From JAHEEL01 sp963785245 (GTDB lineage Bacteria > Actinomycetota > Acidimicrobiia > Spongiisociales > UBA5794), in NCBI GenBank assembly GCA_963785245.1, contig CAWAUO010000006.1, forward strand, positions 1 to 64,000: 64,000 nucleotides of DNA. The letters are read 5' to 3'. Below the pieces are notes generated by a model that saw only the letters and a program-made list of their open reading frames with translations, ran no database searches and was not told where the DNA came from. Shown piece after piece: positions 8,242 to 16,134 of the stretch; position 1 is the first letter of the stretch, and the number at the start of each line of letters is the position of its first letter. Made by a program: the position numbers and the translations under genes.

Positions 8242-8385
8242 CTATGGCCCGTGCTTCCATCTGTCCCACGGGACACGGAGAGCGAAGATCAGCACTCCGA
8301 CCAGGACCACTGCAACGAGGGCGAGGATCGGGTAGATCACAACTTCTAGCCGCTGATAGACGATCTGCGCCCAGATGTGATTCAC
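8242..8385 (-). CDS. Small single-pass membrane protein (47 aa)
   Basis: A short gene with GTG start at 8385, preceded at the right distance by GGAGGTG. The 47-residue product is NHIWAQIVYQRLEVV, then a membrane helix (YPILALVAVVLVGVLIFAL), then a short basic tail (RVPWDRWKHGP). It lies upstream of the SLH protein on the same strand, with about 108 bp between. The strong ribosome binding site and clean helix make coding likely despite the length. Function unknown. Confidence 0.65.
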   Translation of the reverse strand: MNHIWAQIVYQRLEVVIYPILALVAVVLVGVLIFALRVPWDRWKHGP

Positions 8386-8592
8386 GGTCACCTCCGTGAT
8401 CGGCACAACATCAAACGTACCACGACGATCCCGAACGGGTCGACATGTGTTTCGGTGTGCTCCACCCGAGGTTGTGGACTGAGCGACCGCAGAAGTGGTG
8501 GGAGGCGCGCGAGGTGGCTGTCAGAAGCCCCCGGCGGGTGCGGGGCGACTTGGTACCTTTGAAACAACAGTTGATCGAAGCAGGTCCCGACC

Positions 8593-9105
8593 ATGGCCGA
8601 CGAGACGATCATTTGCTGGAACTGCCACGCAGCGGTGGACAAGGGGCTGACGGAATGCCCGAACTGCAAAGCGGGAGTCGTTCCACCCCAGCGGGATGAA
8701 GCCTACGAAGGCTGGCGTCGGGAACAAGACGGCCGGAAGGCCAAACGCACGGTCGTGGCGACTCTCGCTGGGTTCATCGCCGTTGTGCTCCACACGTTCG
8801 TCTGGCTGCTGGCGGTCGTGGTGCCAGCAGCGACGCCTTCAACCCCGTTGATGCGGTCTTGGACCCCGCCCACACGCTCACATGCAGTCGTCGGATTCGC
8901 ATGGGGGTCGATAGCTTCGATCGGCATCGCTCTAGCCATGTACTTCTCCGTCCGGGGTCTTGGCCGGTGGGCATCCGGCACGGCGGAGCCGAGGACACCG
9001 ACCGCCGTTGCAGGGATCGTCACGTTCCTGTTCTCATGCGCCGCACTAGCGGTCCTCACCGCCTGGGCGATCTATCTCCTGAGCAACCAGGCGTGGTCCG
9101 ACTGA
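8593..9105 (+). CDS. Zinc-ribbon membrane protein
   Basis: The 170-residue protein begins with a rubredoxin-like zinc ribbon (CWNC at 8-11 and CPNC at 22-25), followed by a charged linker and three membrane segments (about 54-80, 97-120, 138-163). This double-zinc-ribbon-plus-TM layout is common in uncharacterised bacterial proteins. Its 3' end overlaps the Cro/C1-type gene on the opposite strand by about 60 bp. Upstream, 8386-8592 looks non-coding and may hold its promoter. Confidence 0.65.
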   Translation: MADETIICWNCHAAVDKGLTECPNCKAGVVPPQRDEAYEGWRREQDGRKAKRTVVATLAGFIAVVLHTFVWLLAVVVPAATPSTPLMRSWTPPTRSHAVVGFAWGSIASIGIALAMYFSVRGLGRWASGTAEPRTPTAVAGIVTFLFSCAALAVLTAWAIYLLSNQAWSD

Positions 9106-9429
9106 CCGGGACTTGCCCCGGTCCCTCACGGCCGTATCCCGCAACGCCTGCTGATCCCCGTCCGACAACGGCAGCGCAGCGATCAACCGCTCCACAACCA
9201 CGGATGACGGGCAGCGACTCCCCCGCACCAGCTTCGACAGATACGACGGGTCGATACCGATCTGCGCAGCCGCATCCCGGTTTGACAGGCCGGACAGTTT
9301 CCTGGCACACCACAGTGCCGATGCGAGGTCGGGTGGCAGGGTTCGGCGAGGAGCAGGATGGCCCACGGGGAACGATTCGTTCGTCGGGCCATCACCAGAG
9401 TCTCCCCTGGTTTTGCTGCCCTCACTCAT
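9046..9429 (-). CDS. Cro/C1-type (XRE) transcription regulator
   Basis: Residues about 33-90 form a classical HTH_XRE domain: LASALWCARKLSGLSNRDAA, then QIGIDPSYLSKLVRG with the recognition helix, and a following helix. The protein is 127 residues with a disordered N-terminus. In a small integrated element this is the expected maintenance repressor. TGGCAC-containing repeats lie just upstream of its start and could be its operators. The 3' end overlaps the convergent zinc-ribbon gene. Confidence 0.75.
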   Translation of the reverse strand: MSEGSKTRGDSGDGPTNESFPVGHPAPRRTLPPDLASALWCARKLSGLSNRDAAAQIGIDPSYLSKLVRGSRCPSSVVVERLIAALPLSDGDQQALRDTAVRDRGKSRSVGPRLVAQEIDRPGGEDR

Positions 9430-9445
9430 GAGTCACCGGCCGTCT

Positions 9446-9556
9446 CTGGCACGCGCTGGCACGCATGCCACCTAGATGTACTTCCCCTACTTGCCTAGAA
9501 CAAGATCCAAACATGCAACAGCAGTTGCTAGGAGCGCGTGCCATCGTGTGCCAGTC
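9446..9556. repeat. Cluster of TGGCAC repeats (possible operators)
   Basis: CTGGCACGC occurs twice in tandem at 9446-9465 with a 10-bp period, followed by an inverted GCCA at 9467-9470. Two inverted copies, GCGTGCCA at 9536-9543 and TGTGCCAG at 9547-9554, lie on the other side of the 100-bp gap between the helicase and the XRE gene. Helical-period spacing suggests protein binding, either the XRE repressor or a replication initiator. The right pair is inside the 3' end of the helicase gene, so coding constraints may explain part of it. Confidence 0.4.
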
Positions 9557-10925
9557 CGATGCCGTTGTAGCGACGTAGCCTTCCGGCGCCTGAGCGCGGC
9601 TGACTGGTCTGGATGTCCGGCACCACGGCTCGGAGGTCTCGACCGAACATCTGCTTGTCGCCGTACTCGATCCCGATGTCGTCGCACCATCTCCTCCACT
9701 CGTCGAACATGTCGCTCACGTTCACGCTGGCCAGTGGGTCCACGATGCAGTGGTCTCGGACGAAAGCCTTCGTCGGTGAGGACAGGTCGGCCATCTCACG
9801 GGCGACCTCGTTCGACTGTTCAGGCACCAGGAAGTGGCCGCGGCCCCGGAGACGCTCCAAACCTTCGAGCGCCCAGAGAAGGATGCCCGACCGTTCCTGT
9901 CGGAGCTTGCCGCTCAGGCCGGGGTCCTCTTGGCCGAGGAACGAGTTCGTCATCTGCAAGATGAGAAACCGACTCGCCAGTGCGCCCGATGCGTCGATGA
10001 GTCGAGGGAGTTCGTTCGTGAGGATGACGAGCCGAGTGGGCAGCGGTCCGTTCCACTGGGGCTTGTATTTGCGGTCGATCGTGAGCGGGTCTTCGCCAGT
10101 GATGGACAGCAGACGTTCGACAACAGCGGAGCTGTCGCCCTTGTTCTCGAACCGGGCGTCGGAGATGACGGCTACCGGCTTCCCGATCAGAGGCTGCAAA
10201 CCGAAGTTCTGACGCAGGCTTGCCAGGGTCGGTCCCGCAAAGTTGTGTTCTCCGATGAGATCCCTCATCAGGCGGCTGATCGTTCCCTTCCCGGAACGTG
10301 GAGGGCCGACGATGAGGAGCATCTTCTGCTGGCTCGTGTCGGACACCAGGAGGTAGCCGAAGAACTCCTGAAGCAGGCCCTTGGACTGCTGATCATCTGG
10401 CCAGTATTCGTCCAGAAGCTCGATCCACCGCTCGGGCGGCGGTGCGTCCGGGTCGTAGCCGTACGGCAAGGCGTACGGGCAGAAGAACTGTGGTGTGGGG
10501 GCGAGCAGTTTCCTCTCGGGGACGTGGAGTATCCCGTTCGCCATCGGCACCAGCTCACTGGGAGATATGCCCGGAGTGACTCCGCCGTCCTTGTCGATCC
10601 AGAACGGCATCGACTCGCTGTCCGGGAGGTGACTGACCGCAGCGACGGCAGATTCGATCTCCTTCACCCTGTGCTTCGTCGGACGGAACGGAATGTACGA
10701 GGCCCCTGTCTCGGTCAGCTTCTTCCACTCGGCGTCATCGAAGTAGCGGTAGATCGCTGCATTCAGGTCATCGTCCGACATCTCCTGCCACGCCCCAGCC
10801 GTCCACCACCGTCGTGTGCCAGCGTGAGACCGCAGATGCATCTCGTCGTCCACGGTAAACCGGTCGTAGATGAACAACCGCGCGTTCGGCACGGGTTCGT
10901 TCGGTGGGTTGACTAAATGGGTCAA
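9528..10925 (-). CDS. P4-family SF3 helicase (phage/plasmid primase-type)
   Basis: The 465-residue protein contains the SF3 ATPase core of P4/D5-type replication proteins: Walker A GPPRSGKGT at 207-215, Walker B region VAVISDARF at about 253, and the helix typical of D5_N before it. It lacks an obvious N-terminal primase domain, so it is shorter than P4 alpha (about 777). It would unwind element DNA at replication. The start is a TTG at 10925, chosen because GAGGTGA stands at correct spacing; the stop of the excisionase-like gene lies within that ribosome binding site, so the two are translationally coupled. Confidence 0.85.
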   Translation of the reverse strand: MTHLVNPPNEPVPNARLFIYDRFTVDDEMHLRSHAGTRRWWTAGAWQEMSDDDLNAAIYRYFDDAEWKKLTETGASYIPFRPTKHRVKEIESAVAAVSHLPDSESMPFWIDKDGGVTPGISPSELVPMANGILHVPERKLLAPTPQFFCPYALPYGYDPDAPPPERWIELLDEYWPDDQQSKGLLQEFFGYLLVSDTSQQKMLLIVGPPRSGKGTISRLMRDLIGEHNFAGPTLASLRQNFGLQPLIGKPVAVISDARFENKGDSSAVVERLLSITGEDPLTIDRKYKPQWNGPLPTRLVILTNELPRLIDASGALASRFLILQMTNSFLGQEDPGLSGKLRQERSGILLWALEGLERLRGRGHFLVPEQSNEVAREMADLSSPTKAFVRDHCIVDPLASVNVSDMFDEWRRWCDDIGIEYGDKQMFGRDLRAVVPDIQTSQPRSGAGRLRRYNGIGLAHDGTRS

Positions 10926-10928
10926 CGC

Positions 10929-11141
10929 TCACCTCAGTCCGTCGGCGACTTGCTGTGGCGTGATGCCGAGCAGGTCGGCCAACTTCGCCGTCGGGATTCG
11001 GATACGACCCCCTAGTCGGAGGTGTGGGAATTCGCCGTTGTCGATCCATGCGTAGATGGTGGCCGGAGTGACCTTCATCAGCCGAGCCGCCTCGTAGGCG
11101 GTCAACGTCGGCGGCACTTGCTGGGTGTGTTGGTGTTCCAT
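10929..11141 (-). CDS. Excisionase-like HTH protein
   Basis: A 70-residue protein consisting of one MerR-like/HTH_17 winged helix: LTAYEAARLMKVTPATIYAWI, then GEFPHLRLGGRIRIPTAKL. This is the usual form of excisionase (Xis) in actinobacterial integrated elements. It would bind near the att sites and turn the integrase toward excision, or regulate the helicase gene with which it overlaps. It diverges from the integrase operon. ATG 11141 is the only good start. Confidence 0.8.
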   Translation of the reverse strand: MEHQHTQQVPPTLTAYEAARLMKVTPATIYAWIDNGEFPHLRLGGRIRIPTAKLADLLGITPQQVADGLR

Positions 11142-11179
11142 GGCGGCAGCATGCCAAGCCCACAGCTTGACGATACAGA

Positions 11180-11234
11180 TGCACCATTTCGGTTCCCAAC
11201 GATTCGCTGCAGCCCGGCATCACGGAATGGTGCA
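11180..11234. promoter_or_regulatory. Divergent control region with spaced inverted repeat
   Basis: TGCACCATT at 11180-11188 and its exact complement AATGGTGCA at 11226-11234 lie in the 134-bp gap between the leftward xis/helicase genes and the rightward integrase operon. The half-sites are 46 bp apart centre to centre, allowing a looped dimer or two separate sites. It is a plausible switch between excision/replication and integration. Confidence 0.45.
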
Positions 11235-11293
11235 ATTAAATGAGAGACTGCAGAGGTTGCTGTTATTGAGTTGGGATGGCTACGGTCAAGCTC

Positions 11294-12052
11294 ATGAGCA
11301 CTTTCAAACTCCGTCTGGAAGAACCCGACCGACCGACCACAGGCCGGGAGGCATTCGCCTACCCCACCGCTCTCGCAGTCTGGGCCTTCGGCCCCCTCCC
11401 CGACGCTGCGAACTGGAGTTGGGCGATGAGATACGCCATCCGAGACGACGTACTCATCCTCACCGAGAAGACGGTCATCCCAACCCAGAAGACTCCCGCC
11501 ACCAACGACAAGCCGTGGGAGTGGAGCCGAGACACGGACGACGTACCCGGCAACGGCCTTCCCCTCACAGCCGACCACAACGTGCCGTTCGGCCGCATCG
11601 ACAGCCAGATTCGACAAGCGTTCGCCAACTACGACCACCCGGCGTGGGAAGGACGGCGGGACAGTATCGACAACGAACCACCGGACCATTACCTGGAGTG
11701 GCTGAACATTACATCGAGAAGCGGCATCGACCGGAACCGGACCGCATCGCCGGTTCGGCCCGGACGACCACCACTCACCGACAAGCACCTCGCCGAGGTG
11801 GCCCTCCACTACACCACAGCCCTCGACAAGGGAGACCCGGTCACCCGCTACATCACAGAACAAATGCAAGAGGGCACGGAGTACCTGCCGGTGTCCGCCT
11901 GGGTCTCCAAGGCCAGAGAACGGGAATTCCTCACGCCGACGCCGACGAAGGGCAGACCAGGCGGCCACCTCACCGGCAAAGCCAAAGCCGTGATCGAAGA
12001 ATGCGGTCTCGAATCCCCGAGACCGCCAACCGAAAGAAAGGACCACTCATGA
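11294..12052 (+). CDS. Integrase-associated HTH protein
   Basis: Of 252 residues from ATG 11294 (ATG 11276 is an alternative), the N-terminal part has no domain I recognise. The C-terminal section (about 155-235: RPPLTDKHLAEVALHYTTAL ... VSAWVSKAREREFL ... GRPGGHLTG) matches the winged-helix-like segment often encoded just before integrases in actinobacterial elements, where it normally reads LAEVARVYREA ... STAARWVRRARERGLL. It overlaps the integrase start by ATGA, so the two are translated together. A role in regulating integration or replication is likely but not shown. Confidence 0.65.
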   Translation: MSTFKLRLEEPDRPTTGREAFAYPTALAVWAFGPLPDAANWSWAMRYAIRDDVLILTEKTVIPTQKTPATNDKPWEWSRDTDDVPGNGLPLTADHNVPFGRIDSQIRQAFANYDHPAWEGRRDSIDNEPPDHYLEWLNITSRSGIDRNRTASPVRPGRPPLTDKHLAEVALHYTTALDKGDPVTRYITEQMQEGTEYLPVSAWVSKAREREFLTPTPTKGRPGGHLTGKAKAVIEECGLESPRPPTERKDHS

Positions 12053-13155
12053 ACGGAACCATCGACCACCGACCCGACCGAAACAAGCCGTGGAGAGCGC
12101 GCTACCCCGCTCCCAACGGAAAGCAACCGTCCAAGAGCTTCGACCTGAAGAGAGATGCACAGAAATGGCTACGGGATGAGATCAAGAAGATCGACGGAGG
12201 AGCATGGGTCGATCCAACCGGTGGCAAGCGACGCTACGCCGATCATGCCGAGGACTGGATGAATGGCAAGCTGAAAGCAAAAGCGAAGACCAAGGCTGGC
12301 TACCGCAGCCTTCTGCGATCACGCGTCCTTCCGGTCTTCGGAAGGACCCAGCTACGAAGCATCCGCCGAGATGAAGTTCAACGGTGGATAGCTTCGATGG
12401 ACCACGAAGGACTATCACCTAGCCGGATTCGTCAAGCCCACCAGGTGCTGAGCGCGAGCCTCAAGCAGGCATCGCTCGACGGACTGATAGGGGCGAACCC
12501 TGCGTCCGGCGTCGAACTCCCGCCAGAGGAACGACGGAAGATGAAAGCCCTGACGGTTGAGCAGATCGAATCGTTGGCATCGTATGCCGAAAGTCTCCAG
12601 CCGGGAGCAGGAACTCTCATCACCACGCTCGCCTACTCGGGCATTCGCTGGGGCGAGGCTGTCGCCTTGACCGCCGAGGCCGTTGACCCGCTCCACCATC
12701 GCATCCATATCGACACATCCGCGACCGAGGTCGGAGGGCGGCTGGTGGTAGGTACTCCGAAGTCCCACCGGGTTCGTACGATCGTTCTGGCGCGGTCGGT
12801 GTCGGGTCGACTCGCCGAGCATATGACTCGCACCGGCCGAGGGCCTGCCGATCCAGTCTTCGCTGCTCCCCGAGGCGGTCTGCTCCGGTCAAGCAACTTC
12901 CGGCGACAGGTGTGGGGACCGGCAACGGATCGACTGTACGTTGAGTATCCGCATCTCCGGGGAGTGCGCATTCATGATCTGCGCCATTCAGCGGCTTCGA
13001 TAGCGATCTCGTGTGGAGCCAACATCAAGGTCGTTCAGAGGATGCTCGGCCATGAGAAGGCAAGCGTCACCCTGGACGTGTACGGGCATCTCTACACCGA
13101 AGATCTGGAGCAGGTTGCAGAGGCCATCGACAGACGCCTGCGAGAAGCGGCATAG
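12049..13155 (+). CDS. int: Tyrosine recombinase / site-specific integrase
   Basis: A 368-residue phage-type integrase: AP2-like arm-binding N-terminus (1-65), SAM-like core-binding domain (66-155) and catalytic domain (165-368). The active-site set is present: Arg200 (SGIRWGE), Lys238 (TPKSH), His309 and Arg312 (HDLRHSAAS), His335 (GHEKAS) and nucleophile Tyr345 (LDVYGHL). It lies about 100 bp from the intact tRNA-Arg at attR, the standard arrangement, and should catalyse integration between the 47-bp repeats. It is coupled to the upstream HTH gene by ATGA overlap. Confidence 0.95.
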   Translation: MNGTIDHRPDRNKPWRARYPAPNGKQPSKSFDLKRDAQKWLRDEIKKIDGGAWVDPTGGKRRYADHAEDWMNGKLKAKAKTKAGYRSLLRSRVLPVFGRTQLRSIRRDEVQRWIASMDHEGLSPSRIRQAHQVLSASLKQASLDGLIGANPASGVELPPEERRKMKALTVEQIESLASYAESLQPGAGTLITTLAYSGIRWGEAVALTAEAVDPLHHRIHIDTSATEVGGRLVVGTPKSHRVRTIVLARSVSGRLAEHMTRTGRGPADPVFAAPRGGLLRSSNFRRQVWGPATDRLYVEYPHLRGVRIHDLRHSAASIAISCGANIKVVQRMLGHEKASVTLDVYGHLYTEDLEQVAEAIDRRLREAA

Positions 13156-13211
13156 TGTTGAGGCTTGTCCCCAGTTCGGCCCACGTCTCGCCCAGTCACG
13201 AAGGGGACGAA

Positions 13212-13247
13212 GAACCCTTGCCGGGAATCCATACCTGGCAAGGGTTC
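13212..13247. terminator. Hairpin between integrase and tRNA-Arg
   Basis: GAACCCTTGCC pairs perfectly with GGCAAGGGTTC, extendable to 14 bp over an 8-base loop. It lies downstream of the integrase stop and upstream of attR. It has no long T run, so it may be a terminator of the integrase operon or an attachment-region structure. Confidence 0.6.
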
Positions 13248-13252
13248 CCTTC

Positions 13253-13299
13253 GCACCCCCGGCACGACTCGAACGTGCAACCTGCGGATTAGAAGTCCG
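13253..13299. repeat. attR: right 47-bp attachment repeat
   Basis: Identical to 327-373. It forms the 3' half, from the anticodon loop onward, of the intact tRNA-Arg(TCT) gene. The identity stops exactly where the tRNA 5' half begins at 13300, so crossover lies within the tRNA and the gene stays functional after integration. Confidence 0.93.
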
Positions 13300-13327
13300 C
13301 TGCTCTATCCAATTGAGCTACGGGGGC
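13254..13327 (-). tRNA. tRNA-Arg (anticodon TCT)
   Basis: Reverse-strand cloverleaf: acceptor GCCCCCG pairs with CGGGGGT (one G-U), the D arm AGCTCAATTGGATAGAGC is normal, the anticodon loop CTTCTAA gives TCT, and the T arm GCACG-TTCGAGT-CGTGC is intact. 74 nt; CCA is not encoded. It is the integration site of the element on its 3' side. Confidence 0.95.
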
Positions 13328-13362
13328 AGGACACGCGAATCCCGATGGACCGGGATCCGTGG

Positions 13363-13433
<71 letters not shown>

Positions 13434-13468
13434 GAGCAACCGGGAGGGTAACCGTCGTTCGTCGTCAG

Positions 13469-13542
13469 TCGGGCTGGCCGGATTCGAACCGGCGGCCTCT
13501 TGCTCCCAAAGCAAGCGCGCTGCCAAGCTGCGCTACAGCCCG
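13469..13542 (-). tRNA. tRNA-Pro (anticodon TGG)
   Basis: Acceptor CGGGCTG/CAGCCCG, anticodon loop TTTGGGA reading TGG, T arm CCGG-TTCGAAT-CCGG. 74 nt. Third in a row of reverse-strand tRNAs. Confidence 0.95.
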
Positions 13543-13675
13543 TTCGGGGAAGGCTACCCCTCTCCTGGTCCATCAGCACAGGACTCGTCGGTCTCTTCGC
13601 GACGCCGATCCAACCCGGCCTCGGCTCGGCCCACGTCGCATCCGCTACCCGCACCAGCCTGATATTCTCCTCGAC

Positions 13676-13748
13676 GGGTCGCTAGCTCAATTGGCAGAGC
13701 AGGGGCCTCTTAAGCCCAAGGTTCCGGGTTCAAGTCCCGGGCGACCCA
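13676..13748 (+). tRNA. tRNA-Lys (anticodon CTT)
   Basis: Acceptor GGGTCGC/GCGACCC, anticodon loop CTCTTAA reading CTT, T arm CCGGG-TTCAAGT-CCCGG. 73 nt. The first anticodon-stem pair is G-A mismatched, otherwise standard. A terminator follows 2 bp downstream. Confidence 0.93.
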
Positions 13749-13750
13749 CC

Positions 13751-13781
13751 CGACGGCCCCCGATTGACGGGGGTTTCGTCG
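13751..13781 (+). terminator. Rho-independent terminator after tRNA-Lys
   Basis: CCCCC and GGGGG form the core stem over GATTGAC, followed by TTT; flanking CGACG and CGTCG can pair further outside. Placement directly after the tRNA supports termination. Confidence 0.75.
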
Positions 13782-13804
13782 TATCGTGAGACAATCACGA
13801 GATC

Positions 13805-13888
13805 GCGGGCGTGGCGGAATTGGGAGACGCGCCAGGTTTAGGTCCTGGTGGGCGCAAGCCCGTGGGGGTTCGAGTCCCTCCGCCCGCA
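13805..13888 (+). tRNA. tRNA-Leu (anticodon TAG)
   Basis: Class II tRNA of 84 nt. Acceptor GCGGGCG/CGCCCGC, anticodon stem CCAGG/CCTGG with loop TTTAGGT giving TAG, a long variable arm (GGGCGCAAGCCC) and T loop TTCGAGT. Confidence 0.95.
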
Positions 13889-13893
13889 CATCA

Positions 13894-13928
13894 GAGCGCC
13901 CCGAGGGAATTCATCTCTTGGGGCGCTC
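13894..13928 (+). terminator. Terminator after tRNA-Leu
   Basis: GAGCGCCCC pairs with GGGGCGCTC over a 17-base loop that can pair internally, followed by a short T-containing tail. It also faces the end of the cyclase-like gene on the other strand, so it may serve both. Confidence 0.65.
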
Positions 13929-13977
13929 GTTCGTCAGTTCGCGCTACCCGAATCGAGGGTCCCCGATCGAGGTCTGC

Positions 13978-16134
13978 TCAGCCGATGTCGCGTCGGTGTC
14001 CGACGACCCGCCACCCCTCGAGCGGCGCACCGTCCAGCCCAACCAAGCCGAGGGCAGGATCGACCGCCCACTCGTCACCGATGTGGGAGGCAACCGCAGA
14101 ATCGACCAAGATCTCGCCGGCAGCCGCGACGGTCGCCAGCGTCTCTGCCCGCCGGCGCGGGTTGCCCCACACGTTGAAGGCCAGCCGTTCGGTGCCAACG
14201 ACGCCCGTGACGACATCTCCGGATGCAAGGCCGATACTCGTTGCAATCACCACGCCTACGTTCGATCCAGTCTCGCTGAGCCACTCCCGCACGTCGACCG
14301 CGAACGCGACCGCATTGGCAGCTTCGTCGTCTTCGACGTTGAGACCGGCAACCGCGATGTATTGCGTCGCCGACGAGACGACCTGCTCCAATCCATGTCT
14401 TCTCGCGAGCTTCGCAATTCCGGAAGACACCGCCACCGTGTGCTCCGCAATGGCTTCCCGCTCCGCTGCCTGAACGACCTCGGGCTCTTCGACAGAGATC
14501 ACCACGAGCGTTGCGTTGCTCAGGGCCTCGGCGATGTCCCGATCGCCACCCTGGTACTGTTGGACCAGCCGCGACGGCATGACAGCCTGCAGGAGTTCGG
14601 TCGTCTCGACCTCGGCGTGTTGCAGGTCCGCAGCCTGCTGTCTCAGTGTGGCCACCACGCCGTTGAATTTCGTCGAGAGATCGCCGAACTCGTCCTTGGT
14701 GTGGACATCCAGAACCACGTTGAGGTTGCCCTGTCGCACGTCATCCGCGGCGGTGACGATCGGACCAATCGGCCGGAGGATCCTGCGTGCGAGGAAGATC
14801 GCAATAGCGATCACGACCGGTACCAGTATCACGAGGAGCATCACGAGGGTGATGAAGTGTCGCCGCAAGGGAGCATGCGCCTCGGACGTTGCCACCTCGG
14901 AGATGGCAACCCACTGCACGCCTTTGATGTCGAGCGGTCCGGCGACCGTCAAGGTCGCCTGGTCGAGATAGTTGGCGCTCGTCCCGACGAAGGTATCTCC
15001 TGCAAGGGCCGCGTCCGTCGCTTCGGTGTCGACCGGCTGAATGAGGACTGTCGTGCCAAATCCTTCTACCGCCCGCGATATCTCGGCGTCGTAGCCGGCT
15101 TCGTCGACGAGTTCGAGATAGCGATCCGGGTCCTCGAGCCAGAGACGCGAGTCGGTCCGCATGAGGCCGTCTTCTCCGACGATGTAGACCTCGCCCGTCT
15201 CCCCCAATCCCGTGCCGTCCCAATCCTGCCCGGCGGTCGCGAGATCGACTATTAGTTCGTTTGGTATCTCGACCGCGACCGCACCGGTAACCCGACCCTC
15301 ATCTCTGATCGCAGCCGCCATGAAGGAGGTTGGGGCGAATCCGGCTGGCCCGTACACCTCGAAGTCCACCAGAACAGCCTCATCAGCTGCGGCCGTCTCC
15401 AGTCGCTCGATCACAGCCTCGGCGAGTGCGCTGTCTCCCCACGGACCAGACACGAGGTTCGTGCCGAGCTCCGAATTCTTCTCGACCGAGTAGACGACGG
15501 ACAGTGTCTCAGCATCGATGAGCAGTACGTCACCGAGCCGCAGCGCCGAAGCCACGGACCGCAGCATGGGGTGATGGACGGCATGGGCTTGGCTGTACGA
15601 CGATCCGTCCCCAGCGTCGTCGAGCTCGGAACGCTCCCCGAATGGGAACGGATTCTCGACGATGTAGTGATACTGCAGGTACTGAGCACCGAGCGACTCG
15701 GGGAATACCTCGTCGACCGGCGGCATCTCATACCCCGGCGGGACGATGTCGGCGAGTCCGGCTGCATACACCCCGCGCAGCGCTTCGACTTGGGCGTCCG
15801 AGAGCGGTTCGTCAATCTCCCCATACCCGGCAGTGAGATCCTCGACCGCCTGGGCGACCCCGGTGCCGGAGGCTACCGACACCACGATGTCGCCGAGCGA
15901 CTCGACGCCCCGCTCGAGCCGTTCCATCCGTGATTCACCGACGCTCAGAAGCTGTTGCTCGATCGCAGACGAGAGGAAGTCGCGAGCCGTGGCGAGGTTG
16001 AAGACACCCACGATCAGGACCGAGACGATTGAGACGACTGCCATGACGACCGCTACGTCGGTGCGGGCGCGCCGACCACGCCTCGGCGTCTGATCCGAGG
16101 CGGTGCCCTGGGCCGCAGGAACCGTTGTCGTCAT
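13978..16134 (-). CDS. Membrane sensor with degenerate class III cyclase domain
   Basis: A 718-residue protein: membrane helix near 28-48, a large extracytoplasmic dCache-like sensor (about 50-420), second helix (about 430-455), HAMP (456-510) and a C-terminal cyclase-like domain (about 525-715). The cyclase signatures are badly altered: the first metal Asp region reads ATLVVISVEE rather than FADIVGFT, the second GD motif reads SSATQYIAVAG, and the VNxAxR transition-state set reads WGNPRRRAETL. It is therefore probably not catalytic but a sensor or dimer partner. Last gene of a coupled operon: its ATG overlaps the stop of the channel gene. Confidence 0.8.
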   Translation of the reverse strand: MTTTVPAAQGTASDQTPRRGRRARTDVAVVMAVVSIVSVLIVGVFNLATARDFLSSAIEQQLLSVGESRMERLERGVESLGDIVVSVASGTGVAQAVEDLTAGYGEIDEPLSDAQVEALRGVYAAGLADIVPPGYEMPPVDEVFPESLGAQYLQYHYIVENPFPFGERSELDDAGDGSSYSQAHAVHHPMLRSVASALRLGDVLLIDAETLSVVYSVEKNSELGTNLVSGPWGDSALAEAVIERLETAAADEAVLVDFEVYGPAGFAPTSFMAAAIRDEGRVTGAVAVEIPNELIVDLATAGQDWDGTGLGETGEVYIVGEDGLMRTDSRLWLEDPDRYLELVDEAGYDAEISRAVEGFGTTVLIQPVDTEATDAALAGDTFVGTSANYLDQATLTVAGPLDIKGVQWVAISEVATSEAHAPLRRHFITLVMLLVILVPVVIAIAIFLARRILRPIGPIVTAADDVRQGNLNVVLDVHTKDEFGDLSTKFNGVVATLRQQAADLQHAEVETTELLQAVMPSRLVQQYQGGDRDIAEALSNATLVVISVEEPEVVQAAEREAIAEHTVAVSSGIAKLARRHGLEQVVSSATQYIAVAGLNVEDDEAANAVAFAVDVREWLSETGSNVGVVIATSIGLASGDVVTGVVGTERLAFNVWGNPRRRAETLATVAAAGEILVDSAVASHIGDEWAVDPALGLVGLDGAPLEGWRVVGHRRDIG

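Larger units (their letters stand above)
327..13299. mobile_element. Integrated element in tRNA-Arg (satellite-like or integrative plasmid)
   Basis: A 47-bp perfect direct repeat marks both ends (327-373 and 13253-13299). The right copy is the 3' half of an intact tRNA-Arg, the left copy is the orphan tRNA half. A tyrosine integrase lies next to the tRNA, followed inward by an HTH protein, an excisionase-like gene, an SF3 helicase and a Cro/C1 regulator. Cargo includes nuclease-like and membrane genes. I see no capsid, terminase, portal, relaxase or conjugation ATPase genes, which argues against a complete prophage or conjugative element. Length is 12.97 kb. The name satellite is inference; the integration itself is directly supported by the repeats and integrase. 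Confidence 0.9.

Noticed and set aside
11125..12048. N-terminal extension of the integrase frame
   Set aside because: The frame is open upstream but reads as Arg/Pro/His-rich junk, whereas the overlapping HTH gene ends in ATGA at the real integrase start.
327..13299. Complete prophage or conjugative element
   Set aside because: No terminase, capsid, portal, tail, lysis, relaxase or FtsK/SpoIIIE-type transfer genes found.
13786..15255. Open frame of 489 codons on the plus strand
   Set aside because: It lies antisense to the cyclase-like sensor and begins inside the tRNA-Leu region; its translation is Arg/Asp/Gly-rich without domains, while the reverse strand has membrane helices and HAMP.
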